A stretch of DNA of 64,000 nucleotides, taken from Eubacteriales bacterium mix99. Lineage in GTDB: Bacteria; Bacillota; Clostridia; Caldicoprobacterales; DTU083. The notes under the pieces were generated by a model. The model made no database searches and had not been told where the DNA came from. It worked only from the letters and a program-made list of their open reading frames with translations. The DNA is taken from contig CP121690.1 of NCBI GenBank assembly GCA_038396605.1, positions 2,756,356 through 2,820,355 of the forward strand. Direction: 5' to 3'. The translations under genes and the position numbers were made by a program. This document shows, one piece after another, positions 48,918 through 58,678 of this stretch; within the stretch, counting starts at the first letter, position 1, and the number at the start of each line of letters is the position of its first letter.

Positions 48918-51635
48918 ATGGCTGACAGAATCAAAGGCATCACAGTCGAGATCGGCGGCGATACGACCGGCCTCTCGAAGGCGCTGTCCGGCGTCAACAA
49001 GGAAATCCGAAGCACCCAGTCGCAGCTCAAGGACGTGAACAAGCTCCTCAAGCTCGACCCGACCAACTCCGAGCTCATCGCCCAGAAGCAGAAACTCCTC
49101 TCACAGGCGGTGATGGAGACCACGGACAAGCTCACACAGCTCAAGTCCGTGCAGGACCAGATGGACGAGGGCCTCAAGAACGGCAGCGTCACACAGGAGC
49201 AGTACGACGCTTGGCAGCGTGAGATCATCGCGACCGAACAGGAACTCAAGAACCTCGAAAAGGAAGCGAAGAACACCGACTCCTCCATCTCCGCCACCCT
49301 GAAGGAGACCGGCTCCACGATGCAGGAGGTCGGAGGCAGGATCAGCGGAGTCGGAGAATCCCTCTCCAAGGGTGTGACCGCGCCCATCGCCGCCATAGGA
49401 GCCGCCTCCCTTGCCGCGTTCAGCGAGGTGGATTCCGGCCTTGATATCGTGACGCAGAAGACCGGCGCGTCCGGACAGGCGCTCGAAGAGATGCAGCAGA
49501 GCGTCAAGAACCTCGCGACGCGGATCCCTACGGACTTTGAAACTGCGGGCGCCGCCGTCGGCGAGGTCAACACGAGGTTCGGGCTGACCGGGCAGGCGCT
49601 GGAGGATCTGTCCGGCAAGTTCATCAAGTTCGCGCAGCTCAACGACACGGACGTGTCCACCTCCGTCGACAACGTCTCCTCCGTCCTGAACGCCTTCGGG
49701 CAGTCCACGGACGACGCGGGCGATCTCCTTGACGCGCTCAACGCCACCGGGCAGGCGACCGGGATCTCCATGGACACGCTGGCGAACGACCTGTCCCAGA
49801 ACGCCGCGCAGTTCAAGGAGATGGGCCTTACCGCCCAGCAGGCCGCAGGATTCATGGGCATGGTCGAGATGTCCGGCCTTGACACTTCCACCGCGATGGC
49901 CGGTCTCAAGAAGGCCATGAAGAACGCTGCGGACGACGGCATGGCCCTCGACGACGCGCTCAAGGGCTTCTCCGACACGATGAGCTCCAACAAATCGGAC
50001 ACCGAGAAGCTGCAGGCAGCCTACGACCTGTTCGGAAGCAAGGCAGGCGCGGCCTTCTACAACGCCGTGCAAAGCGGGAAACTCAACCTCGGCGACCTGT
50101 CCGGCACGCTCGGAGACTTCTCCGGCAGCGTGGAGAACACCTTCAGCGAGACGCTAGACCCGATCGACCAGTTCCAGATGACCCTGAACTCCCTGAAGGA
50201 AGTCGGGGCCGACATCGGGAACAGCCTCGCGACCGTCCTCCAGCCCGTCCTGCAGGACATATCCGCCGCGCTCCAGAAGTTCGCGGACGTCTGGAAGTCC
50301 ATCCCCGGGCCCGTGCAGGAGACCATCGTGAAGATCGCCCTCGTCGCCGCAGCCGTAGGACCCGTGCTCATCGTCATCGGAAAACTGATCACATCGGTGG
50401 GGACGATCCTCACCGTCATCCCGAAGGTCACGACGGCGATCACCGCGATGAAAACCGTCATGACGGGACTCAACGCGACCATGGCCGCGAACCCGATCGG
50501 ACTTATCATCACAGCCATCGGTCTTCTCGTCGCCGCGTTCCTCTACCTGTGGAATAACTGCGAGAGCTTCCGGGACTTCTGGACCGGCCTCTGGGACAAC
50601 ATCAAGCAGATCGCTGTCACGGTGTTCACCGCGATCAGGGACTTCTTCACGACGATCTGGACGGCGATCGCGGGCGTTTTCACCACCGCCGTGAACGGAA
50701 CCAGCACATTCCTCTCCGGTGCGTGGAACGGCATCAGGACCGTCGTCGAAACCGTCATGAACGATATCAGCACCGTGATCCAGACCATCTGGAACGGCAT
50801 CACGTCGTTCTCCACGACCATCTTCACGGTGATCCAGACCGTGGTGACGACCTACTTCAACATCTACAAGACCGTCATCACCACCGTTCTCACCGCCATC
50901 CAGACCGTGGTCAGCACCATCTGGAACGCGATCAAAACCGTGATCACCACCGTCGTGACAGCGATCGGCACAGCCGTCTCCACCGCATGGAACGCCATAC
51001 AAACCACGACCAGCACGATATTCAACGGCGTGAAATCCGTCGTGACGTCGATCTGGAACGGAATCAAGTCTGCTGTGATGACGGTCGTGAACGCCATGAA
51101 GAGCGGCATCACCGGCGCGTTCAACGCGATCAAGAGCACGATCTCCGGAATCCTGAACGGCATCAGGGGGACGTTCTCCTCTGTGTTCAACGGCATCTGG
51201 AGCTTCGTTTCCGGGATCGTCGGGAAACTCAAGAGCGTCTTCAACTTCAAATGGAGCCTGCCGAAGATCAAGCTCCCGCACTTCTCCATAACCGGCAGCT
51301 TCAGCCTGAACCCGCCGAGCATCCCGCACTTCTCCGTCTCCTGGTACAAGAAGGCGATGGAAGGCGGCATGATCCTGAAGGACGCGACGATCTTCGGACA
51401 GTCGAATGGCACGCTCCTTGGCGGAGGCGAGGCCGGGGACGAAGCCGTCGTCGGCACAGGCTCGCTTCGCTCCATGATCCGCGACGCCGTAAGCGACGTC
51501 TCCGCCGGAAACAACGGCCCGCTCATCAACATCGAGACGATGAGCGTCAGGAACGACGACGACATACGCAGAATCTCCCAGCAGCTCAACACGCTGCTCG
51601 TGGGAAGCCGCCGCGCGAAAGGAACGGTGATCTAA
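48918..51635 (+). CDS. Tape measure protein (TP901 family)
   Basis: 905 residues. An N-terminal coiled coil (KALSGVNKEIRSTQSQLKDV onwards) is followed by the TP901 core domain (LATRIPTDFETAGAAVGEVN, ATGISMDTLANDLSQNAAQF) and hydrophobic segments near 470-540. A long repetitive region follows, with about a dozen near-repeats of the form TIWNAIKTVITTVVTAIGTA, and a C-terminal domain ending GGGEAGDEAVVGTGSLRSMI. Length sets tail length; the middle is hydrophobic for membrane passage. GGAGG precedes ATG 48918. Confidence 0.92.
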   Translation: MADRIKGITVEIGGDTTGLSKALSGVNKEIRSTQSQLKDVNKLLKLDPTNSELIAQKQKLLSQAVMETTDKLTQLKSVQDQMDEGLKNGSVTQEQYDAWQREIIATEQELKNLEKEAKNTDSSISATLKETGSTMQEVGGRISGVGESLSKGVTAPIAAIGAASLAAFSEVDSGLDIVTQKTGASGQALEEMQQSVKNLATRIPTDFETAGAAVGEVNTRFGLTGQALEDLSGKFIKFAQLNDTDVSTSVDNVSSVLNAFGQSTDDAGDLLDALNATGQATGISMDTLANDLSQNAAQFKEMGLTAQQAAGFMGMVEMSGLDTSTAMAGLKKAMKNAADDGMALDDALKGFSDTMSSNKSDTEKLQAAYDLFGSKAGAAFYNAVQSGKLNLGDLSGTLGDFSGSVENTFSETLDPIDQFQMTLNSLKEVGADIGNSLATVLQPVLQDISAALQKFADVWKSIPGPVQETIVKIALVAAAVGPVLIVIGKLITSVGTILTVIPKVTTAITAMKTVMTGLNATMAANPIGLIITAIGLLVAAFLYLWNNCESFRDFWTGLWDNIKQIAVTVFTAIRDFFTTIWTAIAGVFTTAVNGTSTFLSGAWNGIRTVVETVMNDISTVIQTIWNGITSFSTTIFTVIQTVVTTYFNIYKTVITTVLTAIQTVVSTIWNAIKTVITTVVTAIGTAVSTAWNAIQTTTSTIFNGVKSVVTSIWNGIKSAVMTVVNAMKSGITGAFNAIKSTISGILNGIRGTFSSVFNGIWSFVSGIVGKLKSVFNFKWSLPKIKLPHFSITGSFSLNPPSIPHFSVSWYKKAMEGGMILKDATIFGQSNGTLLGGGEAGDEAVVGTGSLRSMIRDAVSDVSAGNNGPLINIETMSVRNDDDIRRISQQLNTLLVGSRRAKGTVI

Positions 51636-53540
51636 ATGGGATTCAGATTCAACGGACGGACATCCCAGAGCTTCGGCCTCGCCACACGGCAGCCGAAGGA
51701 AAACAGGATGCCGGACTTCACCAACAACACGGTCACCGTCCCGGGACGCGAGGGCGTGTTCGACTTCGGCGAGACCATCGGCGAACGCAAGATCGAGATC
51801 TCCTGCTTCATCCCGCCGGGGAAAACGGACGAGGAGTTCCTCGCCCGGAAGGACGAGATCATCGCATGGCTGAACCCGGACAACGGCCTCAAGGACCTCA
51901 TCCTCGACAAGGAGCCCGGACGCGTGTACCGGGCGAGGCTCGAAGGCGGCTTCTCCTTCGACAAGGCCGTGCGGAACTCCTGCACCTTCGACCTCACGTT
52001 CCTGTGCCCAGACCCGTACGCCTACACCGAAGCGGACGAGACCTACGAGTTCACCGAGCCCGGCACCTTCACGGTGAGCCGGAACCTCGGGAACGCGGAC
52101 TCCCTCCCGGTCTACTCCCTCACGGCGGAGCTCACGAAGGAAACGAAAGCCGTCATCACCACCAACGGCAACGCGCTCGAAATAAGCGGAAAACTCGCGA
52201 AGGACGAGATCCTCGTGATCGACTCCTCGCTCATGACGGCAAAGGTCACAGACCAGGATGGCAACACGCTCCGAAACGGCCTGCCGCTCGTCAACAGCCC
52301 GGACTTCCCTGAGCTAAAGGCCGGGGAGAACACGCTCGTGATCGACGCGGACAGCAGCACGACAAAGGCCGTGAAGAAGCTCAGCACGCAGGACGCGTTC
52401 ACCGGGCAGGTGCCATCCTTATGGGGAACGGACGGCCTGTGGCGGTTCAACGAATCCGAACCGGACTCATCCACGAGCCTCACGGACTCATCCGGCAAGG
52501 GGCGCAACGCCGTGATCAGCGGCTGGAGCGGGACGACCGCAAGCCTCCCGACCGGGCACCTCGGACGGTCCTTCCGTATGAACATCAACGACCCGCCGAC
52601 CGAGAAGACCTACCTCAAGGTGACGAACGACGGCACGATCTTCCAGACGTTCGGCGAGACGATCGCCGTCGGCGGATGGTTCATGCCGACCACCTACTCG
52701 GTCGGGAACACGTTCTGCCCGCTTCTCAACACGCGCTACGGCCCGGGCCAGCCGATCCTCTACCTGTCGCTCCTGTCCGGGAAACCGAGGATCATGCTCT
52801 ACGATTCGACCGGCACGCTGATCCTCGACAAATCCGTGACGCCGTCCTTCACGCTGGAGAACGCCGCCTGGTATTTCATCGCCTGCCTCATCAAGCCGGT
52901 TGCCAAGACCGCACAGTACATCCTCGGCAGCCGGAGCATCGGCGCGGTCTGGGAATCCGACGTCCTCGGCTTCACCGGGACGCTCAACGCGACCTGCACG
53001 GCGGACCTCGTCTGGGGCATGCACGCCGACTCCTACTGGTACGCGGGGAACTTCGACGACTGGTTCCTCGACTGCGACTCCGACCTCACCGCGGACGACA
53101 TCTCCCTGTGGTTCAGGGAATCCCTGTCCGCGAACGCCGCCGACTCCGACGCCATCGTGGACGGGCTCACGACGGAAGACGCCGTGACCCTGAAAGCCAC
53201 GAGCGGCGCGTACCCATCGTCCGGGACGCTCACCACGGCGGCCGTCACCTACGGGATCGAAGGCACCTGCCTTGTCTCCGTGGACGCGGACCTGCCGGAC
53301 GGGACCGGGATCGGCGTCGAGGCCTCGACATCGGACGACCTCATGGCGTGGAGCGACTGGGCGGCGACCGGGGATGACGGAAGCGTCAAGTCCGCGGCGG
53401 GACAGTACATCCGCTTCCGGCTCACGCTCACGGCGACCGACACATCCACGACGCCGACCCTCAGAAGCATCAGCCTCTCCGTGCCCGGGGAATCGGCGTT
53501 CAGGAAACTCGTCATCAACGCGCACAGCAGATGGAGGTGA
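51636..53540 (+). CDS. Distal tail protein (Dit) fused to a LamG-like carbohydrate-binding domain
   Basis: 634 residues, starting 1 bp after the tape measure stop. The N-terminal 130 residues are Dit-like: PDFTNNTVTVPGREGVFDFG then ETIGERKIEISCFIPPGKTD. A galectin-like section follows (SRNLGNADSLPVYSLTAELT). Residues about 265-470 form a LamG/concanavalin-like domain (SLWGTDGLWRFNESEPDSST, DSSGKGRNAVISGWSG). A beta domain closes the protein. Such extended Dit proteins help bind cell-surface sugars. Confidence 0.82.
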   Translation: MGFRFNGRTSQSFGLATRQPKENRMPDFTNNTVTVPGREGVFDFGETIGERKIEISCFIPPGKTDEEFLARKDEIIAWLNPDNGLKDLILDKEPGRVYRARLEGGFSFDKAVRNSCTFDLTFLCPDPYAYTEADETYEFTEPGTFTVSRNLGNADSLPVYSLTAELTKETKAVITTNGNALEISGKLAKDEILVIDSSLMTAKVTDQDGNTLRNGLPLVNSPDFPELKAGENTLVIDADSSTTKAVKKLSTQDAFTGQVPSLWGTDGLWRFNESEPDSSTSLTDSSGKGRNAVISGWSGTTASLPTGHLGRSFRMNINDPPTEKTYLKVTNDGTIFQTFGETIAVGGWFMPTTYSVGNTFCPLLNTRYGPGQPILYLSLLSGKPRIMLYDSTGTLILDKSVTPSFTLENAAWYFIACLIKPVAKTAQYILGSRSIGAVWESDVLGFTGTLNATCTADLVWGMHADSYWYAGNFDDWFLDCDSDLTADDISLWFRESLSANAADSDAIVDGLTTEDAVTLKATSGAYPSSGTLTTAAVTYGIEGTCLVSVDADLPDGTGIGVEASTSDDLMAWSDWAATGDDGSVKSAAGQYIRFRLTLTATDTSTTPTLRSISLSVPGESAFRKLVINAHSRWR

Positions 53541-53545
53541 CAGGA

Positions 53546-54919
53546 ATGCCAGACCAGACAAGCCTCGTCGTCATGGACAAGGACGACAACCCGGAGGCCG
53601 TGCTCGAAAACGCCTACGACATCATCGCCACCGGCGAGATCAACGGCATCGACACGCTCGAATTCAACCTCCCGTTCCGCGACGGCAAACGGCGGCATCT
53701 CGAAAACGAAAAACAGATCTCCGTCGGCGGCGACACCTACCGCATCCGCACGATCACGGACGAGAAGAACGAGCAGGGCACCGCCATCACCTCCGTGTAC
53801 GCCGAGGCCGCGTTCTACGACCTCGGGTTCTCCGTCAAGAAAACGGAACAGACCTTCAACGCGGACACGGCGGACGTCCCGATGGCCTACGCGCTGCAGG
53901 ACACCGGCTGGGCGCTCGGGACCGTCAACATCCGCACGAAGCGCACCTGGACATCCACGGAGAAAAACGCCCTCGCGATCCTCCGGAAGGTGCAGGACCT
54001 CCACGGAGGCGACCTCATCTTCGACAACAAAAACAGGACCGTGAGCCTTCTGACCTTCAGCGGCACGGACTCCGGCGCGCTCTTCTGCTACAGGAAGAAC
54101 ATGAAGTCCATCAAGCGCGTCATCGACACGCAGAGCCTCATCACACGGCTCTACGCCTACGGCAAGGACGGCATGACCTTCGCGTCCATCAACGACGGCA
54201 AGGAGTACGTCGAGGACACCACGTACACGGACGAGATCCGCATATCCACGCTCGACTGCTCGAACTTCACGAACCCATACCAGATGCTGGAGTACGCCAA
54301 CATGCGCCTCGCCGACTACGCAAGCCCGCGCATCTCCTACGTCCTGAACGCGATGGACCTCTCCGTCCTCACCGGCTACGGGCACGAGACATGGAAGCTC
54401 GGCGACATCGTGACCGTGAAGGACGACGAGCTGGACCTTTCCATCAAGACAAGGATCGTGCGCCGCGTATACAACCTCCGCGAACCGTGGAACGCCGTCC
54501 TCGAACTGTCGACCACCCTCCGGGAGCTCGGCGACTCCTCCTCACAGTGGGATGCCGCCGCCGACACGCTGGCCGGTGCGAACCTCGTCGACAGCCAGGA
54601 GATGAAGGACCTTGTCCCGTTCAACCATCTGAGAAACTCAAGAGCCGACTCAGGATTTTCTTACTGGGAGAATTCCGGATTCGAGGTGGATACGGAAAAC
54701 GGCGTCTCCGGAACCGCATCCTTCAAATGCGAAGGAGCCCTCGTCACCACGAAAAGCCTGACGCAGACCGTGACCCCGGCAAACCGGGACAGCTACACCT
54801 TCTCCTGCCAGATCGCGTCGGACGACCTTACGATGGGCGACGATGGGCAGGTCGGCGTGGAGGTCACCTTTGAATACGAGGACGGGACGACGGAGACACG
54901 GTTCATCGACCTGATGTAA
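53546..54919 (+). CDS. Tail-associated protein (Tal / prophage tail endopeptidase-like)
   Basis: 457 residues from ATG 53546 (GGAGGTGACAGG upstream). Siphovirus Tal N-terminal fold: ENAYDIIATGEINGIDTLEF, ISVGGDTYRIRTITDEKNEQ, DLHGGDLIFDNKNRTVSLLT and SLITRLYAYGKDGMTFASIN, with a C-terminal carbohydrate-binding-like segment. It forms the hub/tip and probably pierces or binds the wall. No catalytic residues are obvious. Confidence 0.83.
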   Translation: MPDQTSLVVMDKDDNPEAVLENAYDIIATGEINGIDTLEFNLPFRDGKRRHLENEKQISVGGDTYRIRTITDEKNEQGTAITSVYAEAAFYDLGFSVKKTEQTFNADTADVPMAYALQDTGWALGTVNIRTKRTWTSTEKNALAILRKVQDLHGGDLIFDNKNRTVSLLTFSGTDSGALFCYRKNMKSIKRVIDTQSLITRLYAYGKDGMTFASINDGKEYVEDTTYTDEIRISTLDCSNFTNPYQMLEYANMRLADYASPRISYVLNAMDLSVLTGYGHETWKLGDIVTVKDDELDLSIKTRIVRRVYNLREPWNAVLELSTTLRELGDSSSQWDAAADTLAGANLVDSQEMKDLVPFNHLRNSRADSGFSYWENSGFEVDTENGVSGTASFKCEGALVTTKSLTQTVTPANRDSYTFSCQIASDDLTMGDDGQVGVEVTFEYEDGTTETRFIDLM

Positions 54920-54932
54920 AGGAGGAACCCAT

Positions 54933-55127
54933 ATGGCTTCGTTTTCACATGTGGCGCAGGCGGTCTCCCCGCAGAACGGACGCGTCAGCAAGATGCGGAT
55001 CCGCATCTGCGTGACCGACTGCACCGGAACCATTCACATCACGGACATGCTCCTTCAGGGCGGCTCCATCGCGACCGGCTGGGTCGGGCACGTCAGTGAG
55101 ATCAAATGGACTGAGGACGGTGAGTGA
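54933..55127 (+). CDS. Small tail-tip accessory protein
   Basis: 64 residues, MASFSHVAQAVSPQNGRVSK then MRIRICVTDCTGTIHITDML. Its second half (VTDCTGTIHITDMLLQGG) closely resembles the segment VKDCTGTVWFTDLMLQEGDR in the following gene, which suggests duplication of one small domain. GGAGG precedes ATG 54933. Function unknown. Confidence 0.6.
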   Translation: MASFSHVAQAVSPQNGRVSKMRIRICVTDCTGTIHITDMLLQGGSIATGWVGHVSEIKWTEDGE

Positions 55128-55129
55128 TC

Positions 55130-55711
55130 ATGCCGGTATTCACAAGGTTCACGGAAACCATCAGGAAAAAGGAAAAGAAACGCATCGTCAGCGTAACCCT
55201 GAAACCGCAGGTGAAGGACTGCACGGGAACGGTCTGGTTCACGGACCTCATGCTGCAGGAAGGAGACCGCCTCTCCGGATACGCCATCAACACCGAAACG
55301 CTCCAGAAGGCATACGCGACCGGGGACGAATACGCGGTCTCCGGGAAACGTTTCCACAACGGCATCGTCCGCGGAAGCGTGACCTGCGTCATCTTCAACC
55401 TCGGCAAGACCACCGCCGGGCTCGACTGGAAGATTGCGCCCAATCAAAACATGAAGGCCGGAAGCATCTCCTTCGCACTCGGGGCGGGCGCGCACAAGGC
55501 TACCTTCACCCATGCCGCCAGCGCAGGTGACGAACTGTCCCTGCTCGCGTCGACAAGGGAGTGCCTGAAAAACGGCTCGCCCACCCCGAAGGACGGGTTC
55601 TTCCAGTATTCCGCCGCCGGGGACAGCAAGCACCCTGTGACGGTCGGGGACAAGAAGTCGGCGCGGCTCTACGTGGAGTTCCGGGAAATGGAGGACGGTG
55701 ATCTGATATGA
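55130..55711 (+). CDS. Tail-tip accessory protein
   Basis: 193 residues from ATG 55130 (overlapping region with the previous stop). The same CTGTVWFTDLMLQEGD segment as the preceding protein is followed by beta-rich parts and a KKSARLYVEFREMEDGDLI end. Found in siphovirus tail modules before fibre genes; role unknown. It overlaps the GH18-like gene by 4 bp. Confidence 0.6.
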   Translation: MPVFTRFTETIRKKEKKRIVSVTLKPQVKDCTGTVWFTDLMLQEGDRLSGYAINTETLQKAYATGDEYAVSGKRFHNGIVRGSVTCVIFNLGKTTAGLDWKIAPNQNMKAGSISFALGAGAHKATFTHAASAGDELSLLASTRECLKNGSPTPKDGFFQYSAAGDSKHPVTVGDKKSARLYVEFREMEDGDLI

Positions 55712-58182
55712 GTCTGGATATTCTCAAAGGCCGCAAATGCATGGTCTGGACGTTCATGGGAAACGCGAGGATGTACACCGCCCTCAAAAAATACGGGGAT
55801 CGCCTGTCACAGGTCGGTCTCTTCTCCTTCAAGGTGGACGCCAGCGGGACGATCACGGAATCCGGCGTGGCTATCAGCGGCATGCTCGCCTACGTGAACA
55901 AGTACCCGCACATCACATGGCTCCTGACCGTCCGGAACGACGGAACATCCAGCGTGTTCACCGCACTCCGGGAAAACACGGACGGCGCGCAGGATACGTT
56001 CCTGACGGAAATAGTGCGAATCATGGAGAAATACCCGTGGTGCGCGGGCGTCGACATCGACCTCGAGCGGGGCGGCGACTACTCTACGCACACCAAGTCC
56101 ACTGCCCTGTTCCGGAACATCTGGAACACTGTCAAAGCCTATGACAGCACGAAGAAGGTCAACATCTGCCTTCCCGGCATGAACTCGGTGAACGGATCGG
56201 TCGGCGGCGAGAACTGGTGCGTCTACGCGGATCTGGACCCGTACTGCGACACGGCGGCCATCATGAGCTACGGCATGGCGTGGGCAGGCTCCGCTCCCGG
56301 CCCCGTGTCCCCGAAGGACTGGCTGGACGGAATCTACGACTACGCCTCCCGCGTCATGACACCGGCCAAAGTGTTCATGGGGCTTCCCGCCTACGGATGG
56401 AACTGGCAGATCTACGACACGCCGGAGAACCTCGGCGAAACCTACCGGGGCGTCTCCAACACCTACTATGCGGCGAAGAACTGGATGACCGGCAAGTACA
56501 ACTTCACGGACGACAATGCCCCTCAGCCATTCATCCCGATCCTCGCGTACTGGGACGACTACAACAAGGTGCCCTACGCCTTCCCGCAGGTCTACGACTT
56601 CATGGAAGGCCGCGACGCCGCAACCTATGAGTACCCGCAGCTGAACGGCACCTACAACCGGCATCATTACCTGACCGCTTACAGCAAGCAGCAGAAAGCC
56701 ACGTTCGGCACGATCTATGTGGACCACGACGGGACACCGGACAGCTACTCCGGCATCGTATCCAGCGAAAACGGCATCGCCGTCATGGGCGACGACGGGA
56801 GCGCGACCTACCGCTTCACCATCCCGTCCTCCGGCACCTACGACATTGCCGTAAACCTCTGCTATCCCTTCTGGGACAAGAACGGCATCTACGTGTCAAT
56901 TGACGGATCGCAGAGTCATTTCACGGAGTCCCGTCTGTGGTGGCCGTACTGGAGAAGCACCTTCTGGGCGAGCCTCGCGGACGGGATGACGCTTTCCGCC
57001 GGGCCGCACACCATCACGGTGTCGGTTGACGTGAAGGGCGTGCAGTTCTACGGGTTCCGCGTCTGCTCGACGTTTTCCGAAGCGCCGTCCGCGGGCTCCG
57101 CATCCTTCACGCTCTCTCCCCGGAAGTTCATCGACGTGGACGGGAACGAATGCCAGCCGGACAAGGGCTTCAAGCTCACGACCGAGGCGCTCCGCAGGAA
57201 ACCCGACTCCGCGCTCATCTGGTACGCGGACTTCGAGGACTACGGCATGCTCGACACCGGCTACTGGCAGACACTGTCCGGCTCGTGGAAGATCTGGCGG
57301 GAGGACGAATACTCCGAGGAACGCGTCTACTCGCAGCTTGACGGAAGCGGTAAATTCGCATGGAACTACGACGGCTTTCGCGACATCCACCTGCGGGCGC
57401 GTCTCGCGTTCCCCTCCGGAAGCACCGGGCGCGCCGGCGTCTTCTGCGGGAGTTTGTTCTGCTGCCTGAACCACGATACGCAGGCCCTGGAGCTCTGGAA
57501 CGGGAGCACAAAACTCGGAAGCTACAGCCAGAGCATCAGCCAGACAAGAACAACCGACCTTCGGGCCGATCCCACGATGTACACCATCGAGATGCGGATC
57601 CGGGGAAGCACGGTGCGCGTCTATTCCGGCGCGTCCTACACGCTCCGCTTCACCGCGAGCGTCAGTGGATTCACCGGCGGCGAGGCGGGATACCAGAGCT
57701 ACAACCGGACCGTGTGCGAGCTTCTCCGCATGGGCGATGCATGGACCTACGAGCCATACGAGCGCTTTGATGTCACGTTCCCTGACGGCACCGTCACGCA
57801 GTACGGCAGGATCAGCCGCACGGACTGCACATGGGACGATGAGTTCCAGGTGTTCACGCTGACCTCCGACGTGGAGGAGCCCGACACGAGAAGCGAATCC
57901 ATCTCGATGGACTACGAGTTCTACCATTCGGCGCAGCTCAGCCTCGAATGCGGAAACGACTACACGGTTACCATCACGCCGCTGGACATCAACATCTGGC
58001 TGTCGCGCCTGTTCCTCGGAGACGCGGACGGGTTTTCGATCCTCTACTACCAGGACGTGGACTCGCTCGTCTACTGGGCGAATCAGGCGGCCTACCGATG
58101 GGGACTTCGCGGGATCGCGATCTGGTCCCTCGGACAGGAGGATCTCAGGCTCTGGGAGGCGCTCCCAAGGCAAACCGGATAA
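55708..58182 (+). CDS. Tail protein with glycoside hydrolase family 18-like domain
   Basis: 824 residues. Residues 1-300 form a GH18 TIM barrel: KCMVWTFMGNARMYTALKKY, MEKYPWCAGVDIDLERGGDY with the DxDxE catalytic signature (D-I-D-L-E about 114-118; the usual first DG is AG), and AIMSYGMAWAGSAPGPVSPK plus VFMGLPAYGWNWQIY. The C-terminal part is beta-rich with carbohydrate-binding-like repeats. GH18 enzymes in Firmicutes cut peptidoglycan or chitin-like glycans, so it may degrade wall or capsule polysaccharide at adsorption. Encoded last in the tail block, where fibres lie. Confidence 0.83.
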   Translation: MSLDILKGRKCMVWTFMGNARMYTALKKYGDRLSQVGLFSFKVDASGTITESGVAISGMLAYVNKYPHITWLLTVRNDGTSSVFTALRENTDGAQDTFLTEIVRIMEKYPWCAGVDIDLERGGDYSTHTKSTALFRNIWNTVKAYDSTKKVNICLPGMNSVNGSVGGENWCVYADLDPYCDTAAIMSYGMAWAGSAPGPVSPKDWLDGIYDYASRVMTPAKVFMGLPAYGWNWQIYDTPENLGETYRGVSNTYYAAKNWMTGKYNFTDDNAPQPFIPILAYWDDYNKVPYAFPQVYDFMEGRDAATYEYPQLNGTYNRHHYLTAYSKQQKATFGTIYVDHDGTPDSYSGIVSSENGIAVMGDDGSATYRFTIPSSGTYDIAVNLCYPFWDKNGIYVSIDGSQSHFTESRLWWPYWRSTFWASLADGMTLSAGPHTITVSVDVKGVQFYGFRVCSTFSEAPSAGSASFTLSPRKFIDVDGNECQPDKGFKLTTEALRRKPDSALIWYADFEDYGMLDTGYWQTLSGSWKIWREDEYSEERVYSQLDGSGKFAWNYDGFRDIHLRARLAFPSGSTGRAGVFCGSLFCCLNHDTQALELWNGSTKLGSYSQSISQTRTTDLRADPTMYTIEMRIRGSTVRVYSGASYTLRFTASVSGFTGGEAGYQSYNRTVCELLRMGDAWTYEPYERFDVTFPDGTVTQYGRISRTDCTWDDEFQVFTLTSDVEEPDTRSESISMDYEFYHSAQLSLECGNDYTVTITPLDINIWLSRLFLGDADGFSILYYQDVDSLVYWANQAAYRWGLRGIAIWSLGQEDLRLWEALPRQTG

Positions 58183-58212
58183 CAGAACACGTATACCTGC
58201 GCACATGGCTGC

Positions 58213-58243
58213 CCGCGATCACGCGGACGGCCTTTATTTATGC
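58213..58243 (+). promoter_or_regulatory. Leader hairpin with TTTATTTATGCC before holin
   Basis: CCGCG-ATCA-CGCGG (58213-58226), an outer GGC/GCC pair, then CTTTATTTATGCC and the AAAGGAGG of the holin gene. Third instance of this leader type. Confidence 0.5.
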
Positions 58244-58266
58244 CAATTTTCAAAGGAGGTCTACAC

Positions 58267-58677
58267 ATGAAGGAATTCTGGTCAATCATCCAGCTCATCT
58301 TCGCTGGAGTCGGCGGATGGCTCGGCTACTTTCTCGGAGGCTGCGACGGTCTCCTGGTCGCTCTGATCATCTTCGCGGCCTGCGACTACATCACCGGCGT
58401 CCTGTGCGCCATCTCCGACAGGAAGCTCTCGAGCGCGGTCGGATTCAAAGGGATCTGCCGCAAGATGCTGATCTTCATTCTGGTCGGCATCGCCAACATC
58501 CTCGACATCCATGTGCTCGGCCACGACGGCGTCCTGAGGACGGCGATCATCTTCTTCTACATCTCGAACGAGGGGCTATCCCTCACCGAGAATGCCGCTC
58601 ACCTCGGTCTCCCGGTGCCGGAGAAGCTCAAGAACGTACTGGAACAACTGCATGACAGAAACAAGGAGGAACAGTGA
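58267..58677 (+). CDS. Phage holin (toxin secretion/phage lysis holin family)
   Basis: 136 residues with hydrophobic segments about 5-22, 27-48 and 65-82: IIQLIFAGVGGWLGYFLGGC, DGLLVALIIFAACDYITGVL, MLIFILVGIANILDIHVLGH. It contains the family motif ACDYITGVLCAISDRKLSSA and GFKGICRK. It forms pores that release the endolysin. GGAGG precedes ATG 58267; the endolysin follows with a 1-bp gap. Confidence 0.93.
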   Translation: MKEFWSIIQLIFAGVGGWLGYFLGGCDGLLVALIIFAACDYITGVLCAISDRKLSSAVGFKGICRKMLIFILVGIANILDIHVLGHDGVLRTAIIFFYISNEGLSLTENAAHLGLPVPEKLKNVLEQLHDRNKEEQ

Positions 58678-58678
58678 C

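Noticed and set aside
50154-51329. Long minus-strand open frames inside the tape measure and other GC-rich genes
   Set aside because: They are shadows of GC-rich codons, Arg/Asp/His-rich, lack ribosome sites and lie opposite well-supported phage genes.
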